Origin: an uncultured Chitinophagaceae bacterium
GTDB lineage: Bacteria > Bacteroidota > Bacteroidia > Chitinophagales > Chitinophagaceae
NCBI GenBank assembly: GCA_937900675.1
Contig: CALCEA010000012.1
Span: 1-45,278 of the forward strand
DNA length: 45,278 nucleotides
Reading direction: 5' to 3'
Part shown: positions 10,116 to 17,717 of the stretch, one piece after another
How positions within the stretch are numbered: the first letter of the stretch is position 1
How the letters are laid out: every line of letters begins with the position of its first letter
Made by a program: the position numbers and the translations under genes
Notes under the pieces: generated by a model
What the model saw: the letters and a program-made list of their open reading frames with translations, nothing else
Told to the model about the DNA's origin: nothing
The model's database searches: none

Positions 10116-10835
10116 ATGAAAGTTCAATTATTCATCCCCTGCTTCATGGATCAGTTATATCCTCAAGTAGCTTTTAATACCATTAAAGTATTAGAAAAAG
10201 CTGGATGCGAAGTGATGTATAATCCAAATCAAACCTGTTGCGGTCAACCTGCTTTCAATGCTGGTTTTTGGGGTGAGTCTAAAGATGTTTGTACCAAATT
10301 TGTTCAAGACTTTGAAGGTGCTGATTATATTGTTTCTCCAAGTGCAAGTTGTACTGGTTTTGTTAGAAATAACTATGGAAAATTGTTTGAGAACAATGCT
10401 TTTCAAAGCCCAGCTAAAAAAGTAAAACAACGCATGTATGAATTATCAGAATTCTTAGTGCAGGTTTTAGGTGTTACCAATTTAGGGGCCAGTTTTTCTG
10501 CAAAAATTACCTACCACGATAGTTGTGCTGGATTGAGAGAATGTAAAATTAAAGAAGAACCAAGGAAACTATTGAATGCTGTACAAGGCATTGAATTAGT
10601 TGAAATGAATGATGTAGAAACCTGCTGTGGTTTTGGTGGAAGTTTTGCAGTTAAATATGATACCATTAGTACTTCCATGGCAGATCAAAAGCTTGACAAC
10701 GCTATTGCAACTAATGCAGAATATATTGTTAGCACAGATACTAGCTGCCTAATGCATTTAGATGGTAGAATTAATCACCATGGTCAAGCTATTAAGGTCT
10801 TACATTTAGCAGATATTTTATCTGCGGGATATTAA
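10116..10835 (+). CDS. lutA: (Fe-S)-binding CCG-domain protein, LutA/YkgE-like
   Basis: A 239-residue protein with two cysteine-rich CCG domains: Cys9, Cys41-Cys42 (TCCGQPAFN) and Cys79 in the first; Cys137, Cys170-Cys171 (TCCGFGGSF) and Cys211 in the second. This is the pattern of LutA/YkgE, a subunit of the LutABC L-lactate oxidation system, also related to heterodisulfide reductase subunit B. I take the ATG at 10116 as start, giving the usual MKVQLFIPCF; a TTG two codons upstream is less likely and would overlap the promoter box. LutB and LutC are absent nearby, so it is an orphan here. The EVE-domain gene follows after 17 bases. Confidence 0.85.
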   Translation: MKVQLFIPCFMDQLYPQVAFNTIKVLEKAGCEVMYNPNQTCCGQPAFNAGFWGESKDVCTKFVQDFEGADYIVSPSASCTGFVRNNYGKLFENNAFQSPAKKVKQRMYELSEFLVQVLGVTNLGASFSAKITYHDSCAGLRECKIKEEPRKLLNAVQGIELVEMNDVETCCGFGGSFAVKYDTISTSMADQKLDNAIATNAEYIVSTDTSCLMHLDGRINHHGQAIKVLHLADILSAGY

Positions 10836-10852
10836 TCATCAAATTTATTATT

Positions 10853-11263
10853 ATGGCTTATTGGCTAATTAAATCTGAACCTTTTAAGTATTCTTGGGAT
10901 CAATTTGTAAAAGACAAGAAAACATTTTGGGATGGTGTAAGAAATTACGGTGCTAGAAATAATCTTCGTTCTATGAAGAAAGGTGATTTAGCATTTTGGT
11001 ACCATAGTAATGAAGGTTTAGAAATTGTTGGAATTGCCAAAGTAGTCAAAGAATCTTATCAAGATCCCACTACAGAAGAAACAGCATGGTTGGCTGTGGA
11101 TTTTGCACCTCATAAGAAATTAAAAAATCCAGTTAAGCTAGCTGATATCAAGGCCAATACCAATTTGAAAAATATGGCATTGGTTAAATTAGGACGCCTT
11201 TCTGTTCAGCCTGTAACCGATAAAGAATGGGAGGAAGTAATGAAAATGAGTGAGGGAAAATAA
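10853..11263 (+). CDS. EVE-domain protein (THYN1-like)
   Basis: A 136-residue protein that is a single EVE domain from end to end: it opens MAYWLIKSEPFKYSWDQF, then has WDGVRNYGARNNLR and DLAFWYHS, all hallmarks of the family. EVE belongs to the PUA/YTH-like fold that binds modified bases in DNA or RNA. Solo EVE proteins are widespread and their ligands mostly unknown; fused versions occur in restriction systems, but no such partner is seen here. It is probably in one transcript with the LutA-like gene (17-base gap). It ends 3 bases from the stop codon of the convergent SpmA/SpmB gene. Confidence 0.9.
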   Translation: MAYWLIKSEPFKYSWDQFVKDKKTFWDGVRNYGARNNLRSMKKGDLAFWYHSNEGLEIVGIAKVVKESYQDPTTEETAWLAVDFAPHKKLKNPVKLADIKANTNLKNMALVKLGRLSVQPVTDKEWEEVMKMSEGK

Positions 11264-11266
11264 GAC

Positions 11267-12499
11267 TTATCTAAAGAAGGTGTAACCAATAAAGATGGCA
11301 ATCACCACTCCTATTAGATCCGCCAATATTCCAGCCCAAATGGCATATCTTACTTTTTTTATTCCTACACTTCCAAAGTATAATGCAATGATATAAAAAG
11401 TGGTATCTGCTGAACCTTGGAAGATAGAAGCTAATTTACCTACAAAAGAATCGGGCCCACTTGTTTGGAATATATCTAACATCATTCCTCTTGCCCCACT
11501 CCCACTCAAGGGTTTCATAATGGCAACAGGCAATGCAGGAATAAAATCTGCATTCACGCTAGTCAATTGAATCAAATAGGTTAATCCATCTAATATATAG
11601 TTCATTGCGCCGCTATCTCTAAAAACACGAATGGCAACCAACATGGCTACCAGATATGGAATAATTTTTAGTACAACATCAAAACCATTCTTAGCACCTT
11701 CAATAAAAGCATCAAATACAGATACTTTTTTATAAACACCCCCCAGAATAATCATTACTATTATAAAAATCAATAAACCATTACCCACTATTTTTGAAAC
11801 CACTTCTTTATTGGCTGGACTCAATCCATTCACTAAAAATAAAACCCCACTCATTAAACCAATCAATCCTAGTAGCCAACTAATCAAAACCTTATCCCAT
11901 TTTAATTTTTGATAAAAACCAACCATTAAGATGGAAGCCAAGGTAGTGCCAATGGTTGCCAAAACACATGGAATAAAAATACTTGTAGCATCTGTAGATC
12001 CAGCTGCTAGTCTGTAAGAAATAATGGTTAAAGGTATTATGGTTAATCCTGAAGTATGTAAGACCAAGAACATGATTTGCGCATTGGTCGCTTTTTCTTT
12101 ATCAGGGTTTAAACTTTGTAAACTTTCCATGGCTTTTAATCCAAAAGGCGTTGCTGCATTATCTAGTCCTAGCATATTTGCAGAAAAATTCATGACCATT
12201 TGACCCATTGCAGGATGATTGGCTGGAACTTCTGGGAATAATCTACTTAAGAAAGGATTCATCCATTTAGCTAATTTTTGAATGGCACCGGCTTTTTCTG
12301 CGATATTCATTAAACCTAAGAAGAATACCATAGTGCCTGCTAAAGGCAAAGCAACATCCATTACAGATACTTTGGCTGAATCAAATATACCATCAGCTAA
12401 AAGCTTAAAAATGGCCGTATCGCCCAAAAAAATCAATTTAAACAAGGCAATCACAAATGCTATCACAAAAAAGGCCACCCAAATGATATTTAAAGCCAT
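11267..12499 (-). CDS. SpmA/SpmB fused nucleoside-recognition (Gate domain) membrane protein
   Basis: A 410-residue integral membrane protein with about ten hydrophobic segments. The N-terminal half resembles spore maturation protein SpmA (MNFSANMLGLDNAATPFGLK, a diagnostic stretch) and the C-terminal half SpmB (KPLSGSGARGMMLDIF, GSADTTFYIIALYFGSVG). Both halves carry the Gate (nucleoside recognition) domain. In endospore formers the two are separate genes. The fused form is common in non-sporulating Bacteroidota, where the transported ligand is unknown, so spore maturation itself is unlikely. It is transcribed divergently from ychF and appears to be a single gene. Confidence 0.88.
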   Translation of the reverse strand: MALNIIWVAFFVIAFVIALFKLIFLGDTAIFKLLADGIFDSAKVSVMDVALPLAGTMVFFLGLMNIAEKAGAIQKLAKWMNPFLSRLFPEVPANHPAMGQMVMNFSANMLGLDNAATPFGLKAMESLQSLNPDKEKATNAQIMFLVLHTSGLTIIPLTIISYRLAAGSTDATSIFIPCVLATIGTTLASILMVGFYQKLKWDKVLISWLLGLIGLMSGVLFLVNGLSPANKEVVSKIVGNGLLIFIIVMIILGGVYKKVSVFDAFIEGAKNGFDVVLKIIPYLVAMLVAIRVFRDSGAMNYILDGLTYLIQLTSVNADFIPALPVAIMKPLSGSGARGMMLDIFQTSGPDSFVGKLASIFQGSADTTFYIIALYFGSVGIKKVRYAIWAGILADLIGVVIAIFIGYTFFR

Positions 12500-12550
12500 A
12501 GAATCTAATTGTTTATGGTACTAATATAGCCCATTTTGCAATTAGAATTG

Positions 12551-12558
12551 TATTTTTG
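12551..12558 (+). promoter_or_regulatory. Candidate -7 promoter box of ychF (TATTTTTG)
   Basis: An exact TAnnTTTG match 22 bases before the ychF ATG. It argues for the ATG at 12581 as start, since a longer reading frame beginning at 12536 would run through this box. Confidence 0.5.
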
Positions 12559-12580
12559 CGGTCTTAAAATCAATTCAATT

Positions 12581-13678
12581 ATGGCTTTACAGGCAGGTAT
12601 CGTGGGATTACCAAATGTGGGAAAATCAACATTGTTTAACGCAGTAAGTAATAGTGCTAAAGCACAAGCAAGTAATTATCGTTTTTGTACCATTGAACCC
12701 AATGTTGGTTTGGTAGATGTACCTGACAATCGTCTTGATCAATTAGCAGAATTAATTATACCTCAAAGAATCGTTCCTACACAATTAGAGATTGTAGATA
12801 TTGCAGGCTTAGTAAAAGGTGCTAGTAAAGGGGAAGGATTAGGAAATAAATTCTTAGCAAATATTAGAGAAGTAAGTGCCATTATTCATGTGATTAGATG
12901 TTTTGAAGATGAAAATGTTTTAAGAGAAGAAGGTGCTATTAATCCAATAAGTGATAAAGAGATTATTGAAACTGAATTACAGTTAAAAGATTTGGATAGT
13001 GTTGAAAAGAAAATGCAGCGAACAGAAAAAATGGCAAAAACGGATCCAAAAGCCAAAGTTGAATTAGAAGTTTTACAAAGATGTAAAGCACATCTAGAAC
13101 AAGGAAAAAGCATTCGTTCTTTAGGTTTGTCTAAAGAAGAAAGAGTAGCTATTGCTGATATATTTTTACTTACAGAAAAACCAGTAATGTATGTTGCTAA
13201 TGTTGACGAGAAATCCATGCATACAGGGAATGCCTTTTCTGAGAAATTAGTAGCTATGGCAAAAGAAGAAGGTGCAGAAGTGATTGTAATGTGCAATAAT
13301 ATTGAAGCTCAGATTTCTGAATTGGAAGACGCAGATGATAAAGCTTTGTTCATGGAAGAATACCAAATGAAAGAGCCTGCATTAAATAGATTGATCCAAT
13401 CTGCCTACAAATTATTGAATTTAGAAACTTATTTTACTGCGGGTGTTCAGGAAGTAAGAGCTTGGACAATTGAAAAAGGTTGGAAAGCACCACAAGCTGC
13501 AAGTGTTATTCATACAGATTTTGAAAAAGGTTTTATCAAGGCAGAGGTTATTGCATTTGATGACTTTATTAAATTCAAGAGTGAGGCTGCATGTAGAGAT
13601 AATGGTAAATTAAGAATTGAGGGAAAAGAGTATATTGTAAAAGATGGTGATGTAATGCATTTTAGATTTAATGTTTAA
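12581..13678 (+). CDS. ychF: Redox-regulated ATPase YchF (OLA1 family)
   Basis: A 365-residue Obg-family P-loop protein that prefers ATP and binds the ribosome. It has the P-loop GLPNVGKST at residues 9-17, DIAGLVKGASKGEGLGN (G3 region), a coiled-coil insertion, NVDE in place of the GTP-specific NKxD, and a C-terminal TGS domain containing TAGVQEVRAWTI. The start MALQAGIVGLPNVGKS matches the family; the frame is open 15 codons further upstream, but this would cover the promoter box. Its end overlaps the start of the glutaminyl cyclase gene by 8 bases. Confidence 0.96.
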   Translation: MALQAGIVGLPNVGKSTLFNAVSNSAKAQASNYRFCTIEPNVGLVDVPDNRLDQLAELIIPQRIVPTQLEIVDIAGLVKGASKGEGLGNKFLANIREVSAIIHVIRCFEDENVLREEGAINPISDKEIIETELQLKDLDSVEKKMQRTEKMAKTDPKAKVELEVLQRCKAHLEQGKSIRSLGLSKEERVAIADIFLLTEKPVMYVANVDEKSMHTGNAFSEKLVAMAKEEGAEVIVMCNNIEAQISELEDADDKALFMEEYQMKEPALNRLIQSAYKLLNLETYFTAGVQEVRAWTIEKGWKAPQAASVIHTDFEKGFIKAEVIAFDDFIKFKSEAACRDNGKLRIEGKEYIVKDGDVMHFRFNV

Positions 13679-14495
13679 ATTTTCTGTGATGAGATGTATC
13701 AATTTTTTACTTATTTCAATGGTATGTATTGCTTGTAATACGGCAAATAATACAACAGAAAGCACGAATAGCAATAATATAGATGCGCCTCGTGTACTAC
13801 AATACGAAATAGTTAAAATTCATCCACATGACACCAGCTCCTATACACAAGGCCTTGAATGGAATGGCAATAAATTAATTGAGGGAACGGGCAATTATGG
13901 TAAAAGCAAATTACATGTCTTGGATTCAAATATGCAATCCTTAGGAAAAACTGTAAAATTATCTAAAGATCTATTTGGTGAAGGCACTACCCTTTTTAAG
14001 GACAAGATTTACCAACTTACTTGGAAGGAAAACAAGGTGATGGTATACAATGCCCAAACCCTCGAGAAAATCAAAGAACTATACTGGCCATATGAAGGAT
14101 GGGGATTAACGCACAATGACTCATCATTAATTGTTTCTACTGGCGGTAGCAATATCTATTTTGTAAACCCAGAAGACTTTTCTATTCAAAGGACATTGGG
14201 CGTTTATAACAAATTTGGATATGTTAGTGATATTAATGAATTAGAGTGGATCAATGGTAAAATTGCTGCGAATATCTATTTGACAAATGATATCATTTTT
14301 ATTGATCCTATTTCAGGTCAGATTAAAGAAACGATCAATTTTGATCAATTGTTGGCACAAGCAAATGTGAAATATGATCCTATAAGCATAGATCCTGGAT
14401 ATGTTTTGAATGGAATTGCATTTCATCCAACTAAGAAAACTGTTTTTATAACAGGCAAGTGCTGGCCAATTATGGCAGAAATTTCGATCAAATAA
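13671..14495 (+). CDS. Glutaminyl-peptide cyclotransferase (plant/bacterial type), exported
   Basis: A 274-residue protein of the Glu_cyclase_2 family, a five-bladed beta-propeller that converts N-terminal glutamine of exported proteins to pyroglutamate. Typical stretches are HPHDTSSYTQGLEW, LIEGTGNYGKS, YQLTWKEN and the C-terminal LNGIAFHPTKKTVFITGKCWP. The N terminus is hydrophobic and ends IACN, a lipoprotein-like signal, although the lipobox -3 position is Cys rather than Leu. The start could also be the ATG at 13689 (MRCINFLL). In Bacteroidota many periplasmic proteins carry N-terminal Gln after signal cleavage, which fits this enzyme. It is probably translated with ychF (8-base overlap). 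Confidence 0.88.
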   Translation: MFKFSVMRCINFLLISMVCIACNTANNTTESTNSNNIDAPRVLQYEIVKIHPHDTSSYTQGLEWNGNKLIEGTGNYGKSKLHVLDSNMQSLGKTVKLSKDLFGEGTTLFKDKIYQLTWKENKVMVYNAQTLEKIKELYWPYEGWGLTHNDSSLIVSTGGSNIYFVNPEDFSIQRTLGVYNKFGYVSDINELEWINGKIAANIYLTNDIIFIDPISGQIKETINFDQLLAQANVKYDPISIDPGYVLNGIAFHPTKKTVFITGKCWPIMAEISIK

Positions 14496-15401
14496 TTAAA
14501 TCCCCTTCTTCTTTATTTCGTAGATAATAGAACTTGCTTTTCGGGGGTTTTTGATCGCTTTTATATTTGATATGGATGCTACAATAAATGCTCTAATAAT
14601 ACCTGCAAAACCTGCTTTCTTATATTTCTCACTTAACAAGCTTACATAATAGCTATCATACCACATGGGTTTTGTTTGAACCAATTGCATATCAAACTGT
14701 TTTAAAAGATATTGCATTGATTCAGGCGAGAAATGATACAAATGTCTTGGCACATCATAAGCCGCCCAGTATTTTTTATAATATTGAGCATCATAGCTAT
14801 TATAATTAGGTACAGCAATAATTAATCTTCCATTAGGTTTAAGAATAGATTTAAAAGCCTTTATGTAGCCTTTTAAATCATGTACATGTTCCAGAACATG
14901 CCATAAACAAATTACATCATGAGAATTGTCTGGGATAGCATATAAAGTATCCGGAGTTTGTAATTGAATATTGTAATTCTCTAATGCTTTTTGTCTACTA
15001 GATTCATCTGGTTCTAATGCAGTTACTTCCCATTGTTTTTCTTTCATACAATTTGCAAAAGCACCCGTGCCTGCCCCCACTTCTAATAATTTACCTTTAA
15101 ATCCAGTAAATAGAGATTGAACCCAATTTGATTTTTGATCTAGTGTTCTGTTTCTAACTGCATGATACAATTTGTTCATCCAACCGGTCTTAGTATCAGT
15201 ATGTGAAATGTATTCTGGAAAATCATAATAAGGAGCAATTTGATCAAAATCTGGAATGGGGAAAGTATATCTTAAAGTACAATTTGCACACTCTATGATG
15301 TCAAATGATTCGTTGGTTAGAGAATAATCTTTTGTATGTAATAAAGATGAAATATCAGTTTTATTACAAATTGGACAAGGACTAAATGGCGCTTTGTGCA
15401 T
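14496..15401 (-). CDS. SAM-dependent class I methyltransferase with N-terminal zinc-ribbon-like motif
   Basis: A 301-residue protein. Cys9, Cys12, Cys38 and Cys41 form two CxxC pairs, like a small zinc-binding domain. A Methyltransf_23-type domain follows, with motif I LLEVGAGTGAF at 105-115, LWHVLEHVHD near 166-175, KPNGRLIIAVPNY and DVPRHLYHFS near 216-225. Proteins with this layout often modify sugars or lipids in surface-polymer synthesis; the substrate is not evident. Its start shares one base (TAATG) with the stop of the upstream small protein, making it the last gene of the four-gene envelope operon. Its stop directly abuts that of the convergent glutaminyl cyclase gene with no base between. 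Confidence 0.85.
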   Translation of the reverse strand: MHKAPFSPCPICNKTDISSLLHTKDYSLTNESFDIIECANCTLRYTFPIPDFDQIAPYYDFPEYISHTDTKTGWMNKLYHAVRNRTLDQKSNWVQSLFTGFKGKLLEVGAGTGAFANCMKEKQWEVTALEPDESSRQKALENYNIQLQTPDTLYAIPDNSHDVICLWHVLEHVHDLKGYIKAFKSILKPNGRLIIAVPNYNSYDAQYYKKYWAAYDVPRHLYHFSPESMQYLLKQFDMQLVQTKPMWYDSYYVSLLSEKYKKAGFAGIIRAFIVASISNIKAIKNPRKASSIIYEIKKKGI

Positions 15402-15895
15402 TAATGATAGAATTTAAACAAAATGGCTAGTAAAGATATAATACCAATAATAGATGCCATTAAGATCCAGTTATCTTTCTCCTTATCTATGGCATCTTCT
15501 ATGTCAGTTTCGTTACTGAGTTTATTAAAATGAACATCAGTATAATAATTGCTACTTACAAAATAACTTTGCCAATTTAAAATACCATTCTTAAAAACGA
15601 AATTACCTAAGCTTTCAAAATCTACCTGTTCTTGATGACCATCAAATAAGCTTTGAATAAATTGTTCATATTGGATAACTGCTTGATCAGTAGAAATCCC
15701 CAATTGATCAGCTAAAAAGGTATAAAAATGTTTAGAAGGTGTAGAAGCAATTGGCTCAAATTGAATAGATTCTACAGGAGCTTCTATTCCTTTATCTGTG
15801 AAAGATGCTTGTTTTTTTTGCGACTTTAAACAACCCCAAGATAAAAGATCTAGTTGACCTTGTTCGATAAAATATTGTTCTAAAATTTCTTTCAT
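15401..15895 (-). CDS. Small C-tail-anchored protein, possible HU/CCDC81-like fold
   Basis: A 164-residue protein that I do not recognise with confidence. The start MKEILEQYFIEQGQLDLLSWG fits a cytoplasmic N terminus. The pattern of a helix pair followed by FESLGNFVFKNGIL resembles HU-like domains of the bacterial CCDC81 type, found in membrane-anchored cell-envelope proteins of Bacteroidota; this is a guess from pattern. One membrane segment (WILMASIIGIISLLAILFKF) sits at the C terminus, leaving a tail of two residues. A longer frame from 15961 exists but runs into the upstream barrel gene; the ATG at 15895 gives a one-base overlap with its stop codon, which suggests coupling. Confidence 0.6.
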   Translation of the reverse strand: MKEILEQYFIEQGQLDLLSWGCLKSQKKQASFTDKGIEAPVESIQFEPIASTPSKHFYTFLADQLGISTDQAVIQYEQFIQSLFDGHQEQVDFESLGNFVFKNGILNWQSYFVSSNYYTDVHFNKLSNETDIEDAIDKEKDNWILMASIIGIISLLAILFKFYH

Positions 15896-17715
15896 TATTT
15901 TCTGAATGAGTAGATGATACCAGCAGTTATTTGAGCGCCTAAAGAAGGATATGAAGCCCATCTTTCATATGGTTTATCCAGTAAATTTTCTCCTTTAGCC
16001 CAAGCACTCCAAGTAGATGATAATTTATAATTAAACCCTGCGTTTATAACAAGTACATTTTTTAAATTAAAAGTTCTGTTATTAGCCTCGAATTGTGCCG
16101 CACCAGTCCAATAAGAAAATGATGTTTCTAAATTCCATTTATTATTTGGATTCCAATTCAAAGATGAATTTATCTCTAGAGGCAATATGCCCCAGGGCTT
16201 AGCATTTTCTCTTATAATATTAAATTGCTTATAATGTAGTGAATTTGTTAATAAAAATTTATCACTAAATTGATATCTTAAACTAGCATCTAATTCTAAA
16301 GTAGCTGCTCTTCTTTCAAAAATTGCCTTGTATTTTAATCCATAGTTTATTGCGTCTTTATCTATAATTTGATTAAAAAAAAGTAAATTTTTATATTCAT
16401 TAATAGATAATCCAATAGTATAGTAAAGTTTTTTATTAGTATTAACTTCTAAATGAATATATTTCTTTTCATTACTTGTGACCAACATATTATCAACTGG
16501 ATCTATCCATGGATTTTGAATTACCAAAGTAGTGTATTGATTATTGAAAAAGATTGTATTCCATCCAGATTTAATTGTATAAATAGTGTCGGCTAATTTT
16601 TTTTGTAAATACACATTAGGATTAAATTGATAATTGTTTTTATTAATTAAAACAGGACTTGCTCCTGCTTTAATTAATGTACCCCATTTTTCAATACTAA
16701 TTGAAGGATCTAATTTTAACAATGTATTTTTCTGATGATTAGTGCTAGATAAATTATACTGATTATAACTGTAATTTAAATCAAAATTGAATTTCAATTT
16801 ATTTTTTAGAACTAAGTACATTGGGTTATTGAATTCAAACCAGTTATTACTTACATCATTAATACCTTTAAAATACTCAATTTTTAAAATTGGATTGTAT
16901 ATAAACAGTTTTTGGGTATTATTTGAATTGATTAATGATAAATGAAGTCCAGTATGATCATATTTTTGACTAAAATTAGATAAAGGATATTGGATACTAT
17001 CTGGTACTAAGCCATAGCGATAACGTTGATTTGAACTATAAAATACAAATGATTGTAGACTTGTATTTTTATGGATTTTTAGGTCACCTAAATATTGAAA
17101 TTCCCAATCTTTAATGAGTTGTAAATAATGATTTGTGCCTTTAGCTGATTGATTCAAGATTGAAAAAGAATGTGAATTATTCCATTTATCTTTAAAAATT
17201 GCATTCAATTTGACTTTAAACTGAGCATAATTGCCAAAACCAATAGTGGTATTTATATTTTTGGTTTTTTCAAAATTTGAATCTATCAAATATGATCTTG
17301 GAATAAGAGAAATTGGCCTGTATTCAAAACTTAAATTTTGACTAGGTACTTGATAATTTAAATTAATATCAACAGTATCAACCGAAGCTATAGCATTGGA
17401 AAAACTAATTTTTGCAACATTCTTAAGCTGAGGCTTAAAAGCTGATAAAATAGTTATCACTTTATCTGGAACTGAGTCAATTTTTGATGGAGCAACTGTT
17501 ACTGTTGTTTCATTCAATAAATCTTTTAAGTTTGTTTTATTTAGATTAACTGTTTTCTTGTTTTTAGATGATTTTGAATTCCTTTTCTTTTTGGAAGACT
17601 TTCCTTTGACTATACTTTTTTTTGTTGACTTTTTACTCTTCTTTTTTGCCTCTATTGGAGAGAAAATGAAACATAATGTAACTAAAAGAAATATATATTT
17701 AAACAATTTTTTCAT
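15895..17715 (-). CDS. Outer-membrane beta-barrel protein with polybasic N-terminal linker (TonB-receptor-like barrel)
   Basis: A 606-residue exported protein. Residues 1-23 form a signal peptide ending IEA. Directly after it, residues 24-54 carry 16 Lys and one Arg among Ser, Thr and Asn. A linker follows, and from about residue 110 on alternating hydrophobic/aromatic strands typical of an outer-membrane barrel. The C-terminal region WAKGENLLDKPYERW resembles the end of TonB-dependent receptors, finishing near YSFRK. A plug domain is not apparent, so it may be a plug-less relative. It starts 2 bases after the 1002-residue TPR gene and overlaps the next gene by one base. Substrate unknown. 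Confidence 0.75.
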   Translation of the reverse strand: MKKLFKYIFLLVTLCFIFSPIEAKKKSKKSTKKSIVKGKSSKKKRNSKSSKNKKTVNLNKTNLKDLLNETTVTVAPSKIDSVPDKVITILSAFKPQLKNVAKISFSNAIASVDTVDINLNYQVPSQNLSFEYRPISLIPRSYLIDSNFEKTKNINTTIGFGNYAQFKVKLNAIFKDKWNNSHSFSILNQSAKGTNHYLQLIKDWEFQYLGDLKIHKNTSLQSFVFYSSNQRYRYGLVPDSIQYPLSNFSQKYDHTGLHLSLINSNNTQKLFIYNPILKIEYFKGINDVSNNWFEFNNPMYLVLKNKLKFNFDLNYSYNQYNLSSTNHQKNTLLKLDPSISIEKWGTLIKAGASPVLINKNNYQFNPNVYLQKKLADTIYTIKSGWNTIFFNNQYTTLVIQNPWIDPVDNMLVTSNEKKYIHLEVNTNKKLYYTIGLSINEYKNLLFFNQIIDKDAINYGLKYKAIFERRAATLELDASLRYQFSDKFLLTNSLHYKQFNIIRENAKPWGILPLEINSSLNWNPNNKWNLETSFSYWTGAAQFEANNRTFNLKNVLVINAGFNYKLSSTWSAWAKGENLLDKPYERWASYPSLGAQITAGIIYSFRK

Positions 17716-17717
17716 GA

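Noticed and set aside
12886..13296. Open frame of 136 codons antisense to ychF
   Set aside because: It lies wholly inside a highly conserved gene, is Ser/Phe-rich with no recognisable domain, and is a by-product of ychF codon use.
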